A stretch of 64,000 bases of DNA from CANKHA01 sp035652315 (GCA_035652315.1 DASREA010000035.1:62001-126000), one strand, 5' to 3'; numbered from the stretch's first letter, positions 17,338 to 25,571 are shown. Notes: a model not told the origin generated them from the letters alone. Program-made: numbers and translations.

Positions 17338-18255
17338 ATGAGCAGACCTGAGGCCATCCTTATTGCAGGCCCGACGGCAAGCGGCAAGTCGGCGCTGGCG
17401 CTGAAGCTGGCGCAGCGAATCGGCGGCGTCGTCATCAATGCCGATTCCATGCAGGTCTATCGCGACCTGCGGATTATCACGGCGCGTCCCACCGAGCAGG
17501 AAGAAGCGAGCGTGCCGCATCGGCTTTACGGTCACGTGGACGCAGCGGAAAATTATTCGGTGGGTCGCTGGTGCGTCGAAGCGCGAGCCGCGATCGGCGA
17601 TGCGCAGAAATCGGGAGCCGTTCCGATCCTGGTCGGAGGCACCGGGCTCTATTTCAAAGTGCTGACGCAAGGGCTGGCGGCGGTGCCCCCAATTCCGGCA
17701 GACATTCGCGCGGCGGTCAGGGATCGCCTGAAGCGCGAGGGAGTCGCTTCGCTCCGTGCCGAATTGTGCGCGCGCGATCCGGCTATGGCGGAGCGGTTGA
17801 TGCCCGCCGACCGTGCGCGGATCACGCGGGCGCTGGAGGTAGCGACGGCGACCGGCCGATCGCTTTCCGATTGGCACCGCGAAGGCTTGCCGCCATTCAT
17901 CGACGCGCATCACGCGGTCAAGGTTTTTCTGGCCGTGGAGCGCGCGGAACTCTACCGCCGCATCGACACGCGCTTCGACCTGATGCTGGCCACGGGTGCC
18001 TTGGAGGAGGTAAAAGAACTCGCGGCGCGCGGCCTTGATCCATCACTGCCGGCGATGAAGGCGCATGGCGTGCCCTGGCTGATCCGGCATCTATGGGGAG
18101 AAATCGGGCTGGAGCAGGCCGCGGAGATGGCCAAGCGCGACACACGGCGATACACTAAGCGGCAGGCGACCTGGTTTCGTCATCAACTGCCGGACTGGGT
18201 GTGGCTGGCGCCGGAGCAGGCTGGCACTGCGATTGCCAAGCAGATGACCGCTTGA
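17338..18255 (+). CDS. miaA: tRNA dimethylallyltransferase
   Basis: A 305-residue enzyme that adds a dimethylallyl group to A37 of tRNAs reading UNN codons. It shows the P-loop IAGPTASGKSALAL at residues 8-21, VVINADSMQVYRDLRI around 33, PILVGGTGLYFKVL near 100 and the C-terminal TRRYTKRQATWFRHQ. The in-frame start is the ATG at 17338; the ATG five bases earlier is out of frame. It stands directly upstream of the ilv leader; MiaA loss is known to relieve attenuation in other bacteria, but a link here is only positional. Confidence 0.94.
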   Translation: MSRPEAILIAGPTASGKSALALKLAQRIGGVVINADSMQVYRDLRIITARPTEQEEASVPHRLYGHVDAAENYSVGRWCVEARAAIGDAQKSGAVPILVGGTGLYFKVLTQGLAAVPPIPADIRAAVRDRLKREGVASLRAELCARDPAMAERLMPADRARITRALEVATATGRSLSDWHREGLPPFIDAHHAVKVFLAVERAELYRRIDTRFDLMLATGALEEVKELAARGLDPSLPAMKAHGVPWLIRHLWGEIGLEQAAEMAKRDTRRYTKRQATWFRHQLPDWVWLAPEQAGTAIAKQMTA

Positions 18256-18280
18256 CCCGTGCCGCCACGCTCCCTATAAC
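18252..18280 (+). promoter_or_regulatory. Promoter of the ilvB leader and operon
   Basis: TTGACC (18252-18257) and TATAAC (18275-18280) with a 17-bp spacer form a near-consensus housekeeping promoter. The -35 overlaps the miaA stop codon. The expected transcript start (about 18286-18289) lies only 3-6 bases before the leader peptide ATG at 18292. Confidence 0.75.
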
Positions 18281-18291
18281 CGCGCAAGGAA

Positions 18292-18339
18292 ATGATCCTG
18301 GTAACGATCCGGTGCGCAATATTATTGCTCATTGCTTAG
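18292..18339 (+). CDS. ilv operon leader peptide
   Basis: A 15-codon frame, ATG to TAG, reading MILVTIRCAILLLIA. Nine of the 15 residues are Ile, Leu or Val, and five come in an unbroken run (ILLLI). This is the composition of a leader peptide whose translation senses charged branched-chain tRNAs. It begins 12 bases after the -10 box, so the transcript is almost leaderless; the only purine-rich stretch (AAGGA) abuts the ATG. It is followed by a strong stem and an intrinsic terminator before ilvB. Function is inferred from composition and layout. Confidence 0.85.
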   Translation: MILVTIRCAILLLIA

Positions 18340-18347
18340 TCGTAGGA

Positions 18348-18397
18348 CCGCGCACCGCGCAAAGCGGCTGAACCCGCTTGCGGACGCCGGTGCGCGG
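18348..18397 (+). promoter_or_regulatory. Attenuator pause/antiterminator stem of the ilv leader
   Basis: CCGCGCACCG (18348-18357) and CGGTGCGCGG (18388-18397) are perfect 10-bp complements, so this RNA can form a strong stem beginning 8 bases after the leader stop codon. A ribosome stalled at the Ile/Leu codons or resting at the stop would change which pairing forms. Whether this stem favours or opposes the terminator that follows needs folding of the complete leader. Confidence 0.6.
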
Positions 18398-18402
18398 AAA
18401 AC

Positions 18403-18424
18403 AGGGGCTTTCAGGCCCCTTTTT
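18403..18424 (+). terminator. Intrinsic terminator (attenuator) before ilvB
   Basis: AGGGGC (18403-18408) pairs with GCCCCT (18415-18420) around loop TTTCAG and is followed by a T-run (18420-18424). It lies 39 bp before the ilvB start, between the leader peptide and ilvB, as expected for transcription attenuation. Confidence 0.8.
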
Positions 18425-18463
18425 GATTCCCCGAAAGGAAAGCACCAAGTTGGAGCAGAACAT

Positions 18464-20224
18464 ATGAGTAAAGAAATGACCGGCGCCCAAATGGTGATCG
18501 CAGCTCTGATCGATCAGGGCGTGACCCATCTGTTCGGCTATCCGGGCGGCGCCGTGCTGCCGATCTACGACGAGCTGTTCCAACAGGAGAACATCAAGCA
18601 CGTCCTGGTGCGCCATGAGCAGGGCGCGGTGCACGCGGCCGAAGGCTATTCGCGCTCGACGGGCAAGGTCGGCTGCGTCCTGGTCACCTCGGGGCCGGGC
18701 GCCACCAACGCGGTCACCGGCCTGACCGACGCTTTAATGGATTCCATCCCGATCGTCTGCATCACCGGACAGGTGCCGACCCACCTTATCGGCAACGATG
18801 CCTTCCAGGAGTGCGACACGGTCGGCATCACCCGGCCGTGCACCAAGCACAACTATCTTGTCAAAAGCATCGAAGACCTGCCACGCGTGCTACACGAGGC
18901 CTTCTATATCGCGGCGAATGGACGCCCTGGTCCCGTCGTCGTCGATATTCCCAAGGACATCCAGTTCGCCAAAGGGAGTTATCAGGCGCCGAAGAACGCG
19001 GAGCACAAGACCTACCGGCCGCGGATCCAAGGCGATCCCGAGAAGATCAAGCAAGCAATCGAGCTGATGGCGCGCGCCAAGCGTCCGGTTTTTTACACCG
19101 GCGGCGGCATCATCAATTCCGGCAAGGTGGCGAGCGACCTTTTGCGTGAACTGGTGCGGCTCACCGGATTTCCCATTACCTCGACATTGATGGGGCTTGG
19201 CGCCTATCCGGCGTCCGATCCGCAATGGCTCGGGATGCTCGGCATGCATGGCACCTACGAGGCGAATTGGGCCATGCACGATTGCGACCTGATGATCTGC
19301 ATCGGCGCACGTTTCGACGATCGCATCACCGGCCGGGTCGATGCCTTTTCGCCCGGCTCGAAGAAGATTCATGTCGATATCGACGCCTCGTCAATCAACA
19401 AGAACGTCAAGGCGGACATCGGCATCGTCGGCGACTGCGCCCACGTGCTCACCGACATGCTTCGGCTGTGGCGCGCGAACAACGGTGCAGCGGACAAGGC
19501 TGCGCTTGCCGACTGGTGGAAACAGATCAATAAGTGGCGCGCGCGCAAGAGCCTTGCCTACAAGAACTCGAAGGAAATCATTAAGCCGCAATATGCCATC
19601 CAGCGGCTCTACGAGCTTACGCGCGGCAAGGACGTCTACATCACCACCGAAGTGGGGCAGCATCAGATGTGGGCCGCCCAGCATTTCAAGTTCGAGGAGC
19701 CGCGCCACTGGATGACCTCCGGCGGCCTCGGCACCATGGGCTACGGGATTCCGGCGGCGGTCGGTGTGCAGGTGGCGCATCCGAACGCGCTGGTGATCGA
19801 TATCGCCGGCGAAGCCTCGGTGCTGATGACCATGCAGGAGATGTCGACGGCCGCGCAGTACCGGCTGCCGATCAAGATCTTCATTCTCAACAATCAGTAT
19901 ATGGGCATGGTGCGGCAATGGCAGGAATTGCTGCACGGGGGGCGTTACTCGGAGAGCTACAGCGACGCGCTGCCGGATTTCGTCAAGCTCGCCGAGGCCT
20001 ATCACGCCGTCGGCATCCGCTGTGCGAAGCCCGCCGCGCTCGACGACGCCATCCGCGAGATGATCGCCGTCGACAAGTCGGTGATTTTCGATTGCATCGT
20101 TGATCCGCACGAGAATTGCTTCCCGATGATTCCTTCGGGCCGGCCGCATAACGAGATGATCCTCGGCGACTCCGGTGAGAGTGTGGATGAAGCGATCACC
20201 GAGGAAGGCAAGGTGATGGTGTAA
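18464..20224 (+). CDS. ilvB: Acetolactate synthase large subunit
   Basis: A 586-residue thiamine diphosphate enzyme that makes acetolactate or acetohydroxybutyrate, the first common step of Val, Leu and Ile synthesis. The N-terminus has GYPGGAVLPIYDEL and the catalytic Glu in VRHEQGAVHAAEGYSR. The C-terminal domain has the ThDP/Mg motif DIAGEASVLMTMQEM..NNQYMGMVRQW; note GEAS where GDGS or GDAS is more usual. FAD-binding QVPTHLIGNDAFQE is present. The ATG at 18464 has GGAG 8-9 bases upstream. The stop overlaps the ilvN start by one base. Confidence 0.95.
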   Translation: MSKEMTGAQMVIAALIDQGVTHLFGYPGGAVLPIYDELFQQENIKHVLVRHEQGAVHAAEGYSRSTGKVGCVLVTSGPGATNAVTGLTDALMDSIPIVCITGQVPTHLIGNDAFQECDTVGITRPCTKHNYLVKSIEDLPRVLHEAFYIAANGRPGPVVVDIPKDIQFAKGSYQAPKNAEHKTYRPRIQGDPEKIKQAIELMARAKRPVFYTGGGIINSGKVASDLLRELVRLTGFPITSTLMGLGAYPASDPQWLGMLGMHGTYEANWAMHDCDLMICIGARFDDRITGRVDAFSPGSKKIHVDIDASSINKNVKADIGIVGDCAHVLTDMLRLWRANNGAADKAALADWWKQINKWRARKSLAYKNSKEIIKPQYAIQRLYELTRGKDVYITTEVGQHQMWAAQHFKFEEPRHWMTSGGLGTMGYGIPAAVGVQVAHPNALVIDIAGEASVLMTMQEMSTAAQYRLPIKIFILNNQYMGMVRQWQELLHGGRYSESYSDALPDFVKLAEAYHAVGIRCAKPAALDDAIREMIAVDKSVIFDCIVDPHENCFPMIPSGRPHNEMILGDSGESVDEAITEEGKVMV

Positions 20225-20772
20225 TGGACACGGCAAGCCCTTCCACCCATTACCCGGCTGCGCCGGCGCAACAGAAAATCGAGGCACACACGCTCTCTGT
20301 CCTCGTCGACAACGAGCCGGGCGTGCTGGCGCGCGTCATTGGGCTGTTTTCCGGTCGCGGCTACAACATCGATTCGCTGACGGTGTCGGAAACCGAGCAT
20401 CAGAAACACGTCTCCCGCATCACGATCGTGACGCGGGGCACCCCGATGGTGATCGAGCAGATCAAGAACCAGCTCGAGCGGCTGGTGCCTGTGCATCGCG
20501 TGATCGACGTCACGCTTTCCGGCCGCTCGATCGAGCACGAGTTGGCGATGATCAAGGTGCGCGCCCCGGGAGCGGAGCGGAGCAAGATACTCGACGTCGC
20601 CAATGAATTCGACGCGCGGGTCGTGGACGACACGCCGGACAGTTTCATCTTCGAAGTCACCGGCTCCACCAATAAGATCGAGCGCTGCATCGCGGATCTG
20701 TTGCCGCTGGGCCTGGTCGAAGTTTCCCGCAGCGGGATTGTCGCCATCACCCGCGGCGCCGAGCCGATGTAG
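20224..20772 (+). CDS. ilvN: Acetolactate synthase small (regulatory) subunit
   Basis: A 182-residue regulatory subunit (also named ilvH) that activates IlvB and gives valine feedback inhibition. The N-terminal ACT domain (residues 22-95) contains LSVLVDNEPGVLARVIGLFS and GYNIDSLTV; the C-terminal small-subunit domain starts near residue 100 and includes ARVVDDTPDSFIFEVTG. The ATG shares its first base with the ilvB stop, indicating translational coupling and equal production of both subunits. Confidence 0.95.
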   Translation: MDTASPSTHYPAAPAQQKIEAHTLSVLVDNEPGVLARVIGLFSGRGYNIDSLTVSETEHQKHVSRITIVTRGTPMVIEQIKNQLERLVPVHRVIDVTLSGRSIEHELAMIKVRAPGAERSKILDVANEFDARVVDDTPDSFIFEVTGSTNKIERCIADLLPLGLVEVSRSGIVAITRGAEPM

Positions 20773-20779
20773 CCGTGCC

Positions 20780-21376
20780 ATGCCGCTCGACGTTTTCCTG
20801 GCGATGGTGCTGTTCGCCGGCGTGATGTCCCTTACACCGGGACCCAACAACATCATGCTCGCCGCGTCCGGCGTTAATTTCGGATTCGCGCGCAGTGTGC
20901 CGCACATGGTCGGCGTCAGCGTTGGATTCGTGATCCTGCTGGCCGCAAGCGGCGCCGGCCTAGGCGCCGCCTTCGCGGCGCTGCCGGCTTTGCAGATCGT
21001 GTTGAAGGTCGCCGGCACCGGCTATTTGCTATGGCTGGCATACAAGGTGGCGACGGCGCGGCCTGCGGATGCGGAGGGCGCGGCGCCGGGGCGCCCGATA
21101 ACCTTCTGGCAGGCGGCGCTGTTTCAATGGGTGAATCCGAAAGGCCTGGTCGCGGCGCTGAGCGCCATCTCGCTCTACATCCGGCCCGGCCATGAGCGCG
21201 GCGACCTGCCGGTGATGCTTGCGGTCTTTCTGGCCGCGACCGTGCTGTCCGTCTTGACCTGGACGGGCTTCGGTGTCGCCCTGCGCCGCCTGCTGCAAAA
21301 CCCGCGGCATGCGCGCGTGTTCAACGGCGTGATGGCGCTGCTGTTGCTGGCCAGCATCGTGCCGACGGTCATTTGA
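20780..21376 (+). CDS. LysE/RhtB-family amino acid exporter
   Basis: A 198-residue inner-membrane protein with about six hydrophobic helices and the family motif MSLTPGPNNIMLAASGVNFG at residues 15-34. Members export amino acids or related compounds. It starts 8 bp after ilvN and lies between ilvN and ilvC, so export of a branched-chain amino acid or an intermediate is a plausible inference, but LysE-family specificity cannot be read from sequence. Confidence 0.85.
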   Translation: MPLDVFLAMVLFAGVMSLTPGPNNIMLAASGVNFGFARSVPHMVGVSVGFVILLAASGAGLGAAFAALPALQIVLKVAGTGYLLWLAYKVATARPADAEGAAPGRPITFWQAALFQWVNPKGLVAALSAISLYIRPGHERGDLPVMLAVFLAATVLSVLTWTGFGVALRRLLQNPRHARVFNGVMALLLLASIVPTVI

Positions 21377-21399
21377 ATGCGGGGACGATCCCCAAACCT

Positions 21400-21424
21400 C
21401 CCGGGCTTGTCGGCCGCGCCCGGG
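21400..21424 (+). terminator. Hairpin between the LysE-type gene and ilvC
   Basis: CCCGGGC (21400-21406) and GCCCGGG (21418-21424) form a perfect 7-bp stem. There is no T-run, so it may be a weak or Rho-assisted terminator, or an RNA-processing site before ilvC. Confidence 0.35.
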
Positions 21425-21476
21425 CGTCTTAGAAGCAGGGCCGAAAAGGTTTTTCAGCGCCAGTAGGGGACCCATT

Positions 21477-22496
21477 ATGCGCGTTTATTACGATCGGGAC
21501 GCCGATATCAATCTCATCAAGGGGAAGAAGGTAGCCATCATCGGCTATGGCAGCCAGGGCCATGCCCACGCGCTGAACCTGCGGGATTCCGGCGTCAAGG
21601 ACGTTGCCGTGGCGCTGCGCAAATCGTCGGCCGGCGTGAAGAAGGCCGAGGCCGAGAAGCTTCCGGTAATGGAAGTCGCCGAGGCTGCGAAGTGGGCGGA
21701 CGTCATGATGATGCTGACACCGGACGAGCTTCAGGCGGACATCTATCGCGACCATCTGCATAGTCAGATGAAGAAGGGCGCGGCGTTGATGTTCGCCCAC
21801 GGGCTGAACATCCATTTCAATCTGATCGAACCGCGCGGCGATCTCGACGTGATGATGATCGCTCCCAAGGGCCCGGGCCATACCGTGCGCTCGGAATACC
21901 AGCGCGGCGCCGGCGTGCCGGTGCTGATGGCGGTGCATCGCGACGTTTCCGGCAATGCGCACGATCTCACGCTGTCCTACGGCTCCGCCATCGGTGGCGG
22001 CCGTGCCGGCATCATCGAGACCACCTTCCGCGAGGAATGCGAGACCGATCTGTTCGGCGAGCAGTCGGTGCTGTGCGGCGGTCTCGTCGAATTGATGAAG
22101 GCCGGTTACGAGACGCTGGTCGAGGCAGGCTACGCGCCGGAAATGGCGTATTTCGAGTGCGTGCACGAGGTGAAGCTGATCGTCGATTTGATCTATGAGG
22201 GCGGCATCGCCAACATGAATTATTCCGTCTCAAACACCGCCGAATACGGCGAATATGTTTCCGGCCCACGCGTGGTCAACGAACAGACCAAGGCGGAGAT
22301 GAAGCGCATCCTCAACGACATCCAGAACGGCACCTTCACGCGCAACTGGATGCTGGAAAACCGCGTGAACCAGACCTCGTTCAAGGCGATGCGGGCCAAG
22401 ATGGCCGCCCACCCCATCGAGCAGATCGGTGAGAAGCTGCGCGGCATGATGCCATGGATCAAGCAAAGAGCGTTGGTCGATCGCAGCAGGAACTGA
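21477..22496 (+). CDS. ilvC: Ketol-acid reductoisomerase, class I
   Basis: A 339-residue short-form (class I) enzyme for the second step of Val/Leu/Ile synthesis; it rearranges and reduces acetolactate with NADPH. The N-terminal Rossmann motif is IIGYGSQGHAHALNLRDSG. The knotted helical domain has the Mg-binding acids in EETDLFGEQ-type sequence (residues about 190) and in YFECVHEVKLIVDLIYEGG. The start is the ATG at 21477 after a purine-rich AGTAGGGGACC. Confidence 0.96.
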   Translation: MRVYYDRDADINLIKGKKVAIIGYGSQGHAHALNLRDSGVKDVAVALRKSSAGVKKAEAEKLPVMEVAEAAKWADVMMMLTPDELQADIYRDHLHSQMKKGAALMFAHGLNIHFNLIEPRGDLDVMMIAPKGPGHTVRSEYQRGAGVPVLMAVHRDVSGNAHDLTLSYGSAIGGGRAGIIETTFREECETDLFGEQSVLCGGLVELMKAGYETLVEAGYAPEMAYFECVHEVKLIVDLIYEGGIANMNYSVSNTAEYGEYVSGPRVVNEQTKAEMKRILNDIQNGTFTRNWMLENRVNQTSFKAMRAKMAAHPIEQIGEKLRGMMPWIKQRALVDRSRN

Positions 22497-22774
22497 TCGC
22501 ACCCGGCATGCCTGCCACCGGCGCCGTCATGCGCCCTGGCATTGTGGCCGCTTTGGCGCTGCAGTGGCTGGATGCTCGGTTTCCGACCTTGGCGCGCAGG
22601 CGCTGGCCTCAAAAAAGCGCTCCCTGGCCCTGCCAGCGATGGCCAGCGGAAGAAGCGCTGATCCCCGGTCTTGCGCCGCCGTCACATTTTCCGTAGATAA
22701 AATGCTCGGGACGCTGGGTTAACCCGGGATTTACCAAAATCCTCGACCCTGAAGGTCCTTTGACGAGGGTAGGC

Positions 22775-22879
22775 ATGTCGATGTGCGGCGATTTTCGCGC
22801 GATCGGACGGGCGGCCGAAGGGCCGAAACCCGCTGCTGCCCTCATTCTCGCTGGGCTCCTGCTTCTTATCCGCCCCTGA
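22775..22879 (+). CDS. leuA leader peptide
   Basis: A 34-codon frame, ATG to TGA, whose last third reads AAALILAGLLLLIRP. It contains six Leu and two Ile codons in the last dozen residues. It begins MSMCGDF; the second ATG at 22781 is an alternative start. AGGG lies six bases before the first ATG. The frame ends about 100 bp before leuA, and its stop codon is inside one arm of a stem (22873-22880). This matches a leucine-sensing leader of leuA; function is inferred. Confidence 0.75.
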   Translation: MSMCGDFRAIGRAAEGPKPAAALILAGLLLLIRP

Positions 22880-22958
22880 GGGCCGGCCGGGCGTTCGCGC
22901 CTGGGCACTCAGGGGTCGCGGAAGCCACCGAACCCAGGAGCGCCCGATAGAAGGGCGC
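22873..22958 (+). promoter_or_regulatory. Candidate leuA attenuator structures
   Basis: Two stems can form. CCCCTGAG (22873-22880, containing the leader stop) pairs with CTCAGGGG (22908-22915). Further on, GCGCCC (22940-22945) pairs with GGGCGC (22953-22958) 23 bases before the leuA ATG. The second stem has no T-run, so control might act on ribosome access to leuA or on Rho rather than on a classical terminator. Confidence 0.5.
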
Positions 22959-22981
22959 GATCGACGAGAAGGATCAGTCCC

Positions 22982-24574
22982 ATGAGCAGCCAGACCCAGT
23001 CCGAGAAGGACCGCGTCTTCATCTTCGACACCACCTTGCGCGACGGCGAGCAATCGCCCGGCGCCACCATGACCCATGACGAGAAGCTCGAGGTCGCCGA
23101 AGTCCTCGACGACATGGGCGTAGACATCATCGAGGCCGGCTTCCCCATCGCTTCCGATGGCGATTTTCAGGCCGTGCACGAGATCGCCAAGCGCACCAAG
23201 AAGGCCGTGGTCTGCGGCCTTTCCCGGGCCGGGCAGAGGGACATCGACCGCTGCGGCGAGGCGATCAAGCCAGCGCAGCGCGGCCGCATCCATACCTTCA
23301 TCTCCACCTCGCCGGTTCACATGAAATGGAAGCTCCAGATGGAACCGGAGAAGGTCTACGAGATGGTGATCGCGTCGGTGACGCGCGCGCGCAACTATAC
23401 CGACGACGTGGAATGGTCGTGCGAGGACGGCACCCGGAGCGAGCATGACTTTCTCTGTCGCTGCATCGAAGCGGCGATCAACGCCGGCGCCACTACCATC
23501 AATATTCCCGACACGGTCGGCTACACCGTGCCGGAAGAATATTTCAAGCTGATCAAGATGCTCCGCGAACGCGTGCCGAATTCCGACAAGGCGCGCTTCT
23601 CGGCGCATTGCCACGACGACCTCGGCATGGCGGTGGCGAATTCGCTAGCCGGCGTGCAAGCCGGTATCCGCCAAATCGAATGCACCATCAACGGGATCGG
23701 CGAACGGGCCGGCAACGCAGCACTGGAAGAAGTCGTCATGGCCATGAAAGTGCGCAACGATGTTATGCCTTATTGGACCAACATCGATGCCACAATGCTG
23801 ACCCGCGCCTCCAAGCTGGTGTCGGCGGTGACCTCGTTCCCGGTGCAATACAACAAGGCGATCGTCGGACGGAACGCTTTTGCGCATGAATCCGGCATCC
23901 ATCAGGACGGCATGCTCAAACACACGCAGACCTACGAGATCATGACGCCGGAGAGCGTGGGCGTGAAGCAGACCTCCTTGGTGATGGGCAAGCATAGCGG
24001 CCGTCATGCCTTCGCCCACAAGCTAGAGGAGCTCGGCTACAAGCTGGCCGGCAATCAGCTGGAAGATGCCTTCATCCGCTTCAAGGCGCTGGCCGACCGC
24101 AAGAAACAGATCTACGACGAAGACATCGAGGCGCTGGTGGACGAGGAGATCGCCCATTCCCACGACCGCATCAAGGTCCTGTCGATGACGGTGATTGCCG
24201 GCACCATGGGGCCGCAGACGGCGACGTTGAGCCTCGACATCGACGGCAAGCACGTGACCACCCAATCGACGGGCAATGGTCCGGTGGACGCCATTTTCAA
24301 GGCGATCCATACGCTGGTGCCGCATGATGCGAAGCTGGAGCTGTACCAGGTGCATGCGGTGACCGAAGGCACCGACGCCCAGGCGGAAGTCTCGGTGCGC
24401 CTGTCGGAGAACGGACGGTCGGTCACTGCCAAGGGCGCCGATCCCGACACGCTTGTGGCCTCGGCGAAAGCCTATTTGGGCGCGCTCAATAAGCTGATGG
24501 TACGCCGGCAGCGCGGCAAGCCCGAGCCGATGGTGGTTGCCGGCCAGCGCATCCATTCCACCGACACGATCTGA
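22982..24574 (+). CDS. leuA: 2-isopropylmalate synthase
   Basis: A 530-residue enzyme that condenses 2-ketoisovalerate with acetyl-CoA, the committed step to leucine. The TIM barrel starts FIFDTTLRDGEQSPGATM, and the metal-binding HxH is in SAHCHDDLGMAVANS near residue 205. NGIGERAGNAALEEVVMAMK follows. The C-terminal allosteric domain (from about residue 395) binds leucine for feedback inhibition. The length matches the long proteobacterial form. It is preceded by the Leu-rich leader at 22775. Confidence 0.96.
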   Translation: MSSQTQSEKDRVFIFDTTLRDGEQSPGATMTHDEKLEVAEVLDDMGVDIIEAGFPIASDGDFQAVHEIAKRTKKAVVCGLSRAGQRDIDRCGEAIKPAQRGRIHTFISTSPVHMKWKLQMEPEKVYEMVIASVTRARNYTDDVEWSCEDGTRSEHDFLCRCIEAAINAGATTINIPDTVGYTVPEEYFKLIKMLRERVPNSDKARFSAHCHDDLGMAVANSLAGVQAGIRQIECTINGIGERAGNAALEEVVMAMKVRNDVMPYWTNIDATMLTRASKLVSAVTSFPVQYNKAIVGRNAFAHESGIHQDGMLKHTQTYEIMTPESVGVKQTSLVMGKHSGRHAFAHKLEELGYKLAGNQLEDAFIRFKALADRKKQIYDEDIEALVDEEIAHSHDRIKVLSMTVIAGTMGPQTATLSLDIDGKHVTTQSTGNGPVDAIFKAIHTLVPHDAKLELYQVHAVTEGTDAQAEVSVRLSENGRSVTAKGADPDTLVASAKAYLGALNKLMVRRQRGKPEPMVVAGQRIHSTDTI

Positions 24575-24596
24575 GCGCCTGTATAAGCAAGACATG

Positions 24597-24628
24597 AGTG
24601 CCGCGCCCGCAAGGATGCGGCACTTTTG
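24597..24628 (+). terminator. Intrinsic terminator after leuA
   Basis: AGTGCCGC (24597-24604) pairs with GCGGCACT (24617-24624) and is followed by TTTTG. It lies 22 bp after the leuA stop. Confidence 0.8.
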
Positions 24629-24804
24629 TTCCATTGCCCCACAATGGCCAAGGAATCGCCGAACCGCCGCCCGCGCTTGATCGTTAGCAAAGCAAGGTTA
24701 ACCGCTAAATGCCCGCGCGCCTGGGGCATTTCGGCTTGAGAACGGCCCGACACCATTTCACTATGCCGCCCAGGCTGGGCATAAATTAAAAAACGGAGGC
24801 GTGC

Positions 24805-25230
24805 ATGTGGAAGGCAGCGCTCGCGGGCGCAGTGGCGCTCGCGACGATCGGTTCGGCGTTGACATACTCTGCATCGGAAGCTGCTGCCGGACAGGCGCAT
24901 GCGGCCGGCACGTCCGGTGTCCTCGTAACCTCTGCCCAGATCGCCCGCCTGAAATCGCAATTGAAGCTGACACCGATGCAGGAGCCGCTGTGGCCGGCGG
25001 TCGAGGAGGCGTTCCGGGAGCTTGGGCACCCGCAGCTCGCCAGCGCCGCCCCCGGCGTCGCCCACGGTCTCGGCGCGGGCGCCGCGTCGGTCGCGCTCGA
25101 TGCCGCCGCGCTGCATCACCTCTTCGCTGCGGCTTATCCTTTGCTGCGCACGCTTGACGCGGAGCAGAAACAAAGCGCGCTGACCTTCGCCCGCTCGATC
25201 GGCCTGGAAGCCGTTGTCGCCGCATTCTGA
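24805..25230 (+). CDS. Small exported protein with LTXXQ-like motif
   Basis: A 141-residue protein with a signal peptide (MWKAALAGAVALATIGSAL, cleavage near residue 32) and the block LKSQLKLTPMQEPLWPAVEEAF, which resembles the LTXXQ repeat of Spy/CpxP-type periplasmic proteins. The second half is Ala-rich and helical. Spy-like proteins are periplasmic chaperones or stress sensors; this assignment is tentative. It shares the MWK(A/S)xLAG start and the LTPxQExLWPAxExAxR core with the protein at 25724, so the two are probably distant paralogues. GGAGG lies upstream of the ATG. Confidence 0.6.
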   Translation: MWKAALAGAVALATIGSALTYSASEAAAGQAHAAGTSGVLVTSAQIARLKSQLKLTPMQEPLWPAVEEAFRELGHPQLASAAPGVAHGLGAGAASVALDAAALHHLFAAAYPLLRTLDAEQKQSALTFARSIGLEAVVAAF

Positions 25231-25264
25231 ACAGATTGACAGGAATGCGACGCGCCCGCCGAAG

Positions 25265-25326
25265 CTTTAACTTGCGATAAAGGCCTTCGCGGATTTTAAT
25301 ATGCCGAGACGATCGCCCTTGGAGAG
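25265..25326 (+). promoter_or_regulatory. Upstream element, copy 1 (before the 25332 gene)
   Basis: CTTTAACTTGC (25265-25275) and CTTGGAGAG (25318-25326) precede the 25332 start. The same two elements, in the same order and almost the same spacing (53 versus 54 bp), precede the gene at 25724. The second is probably the ribosome binding site; the first may be part of a shared promoter. Confidence 0.5.
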
Positions 25327-25331
25327 TCGCC

Positions 25332-25571
25332 ATGCGGAAATTGCTGCTCGCCGCAACGGCGGTGTTCGTGTTCTCCGGGGCGTCGCCCGGATATGCGCAA
25401 CAGCAGCTGCCGGAGGGTGCCTCGCGTCAGCAGGCGGCTCCCCAGCAGAACAGAAGAGGGTGGGGCGATTTCCGCGGCGCGTTGCGCGCCATCGCCGGTT
25501 CGCGGCTCGATCGCGCTCACACCGAGCGTGAGGCGCCTCAGGGCGATCAGAAAAAGCAGAAGCAGCATTGA
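25332..25571 (+). CDS. Small exported protein, Gln/Arg-rich, unknown function
   Basis: A 79-residue protein with a signal peptide (MRKLLLAATAVFVFSGASPGYA, cleavage near residue 22). The mature part is rich in Gln, Arg and Ala and looks unstructured. CTTGGAGAG precedes the ATG. It lies between two LTXXQ-like genes, with the same upstream elements as the second. I recognise no family. It may be an eroded or shortened member of the neighbouring family, sharing only its start region. Confidence 0.55.
   Translation: MRKLLLAATAVFVFSGASPGYAQQQLPEGASRQQAAPQQNRRGWGDFRGALRAIAGSRLDRAHTEREAPQGDQKKQKQH

Noticed and set aside
18312..18371. A second possible ilv leader (GTG start, VRNIIAHCLVVGPRTAQSG)
   Set aside because: It also holds Ile/Leu/Val codons, but the ATG frame at 18292 is richer in them, ends before the main stem and starts right after the promoter; this one is an overlapping frame.
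22671..22703. TTGCGC with TAGATA or TAAAAT as a promoter for the leuA leader
   Set aside because: Only a weak -10 match at 17-bp spacing; the better -10 (TAAAAT) gives a 21-bp spacer.
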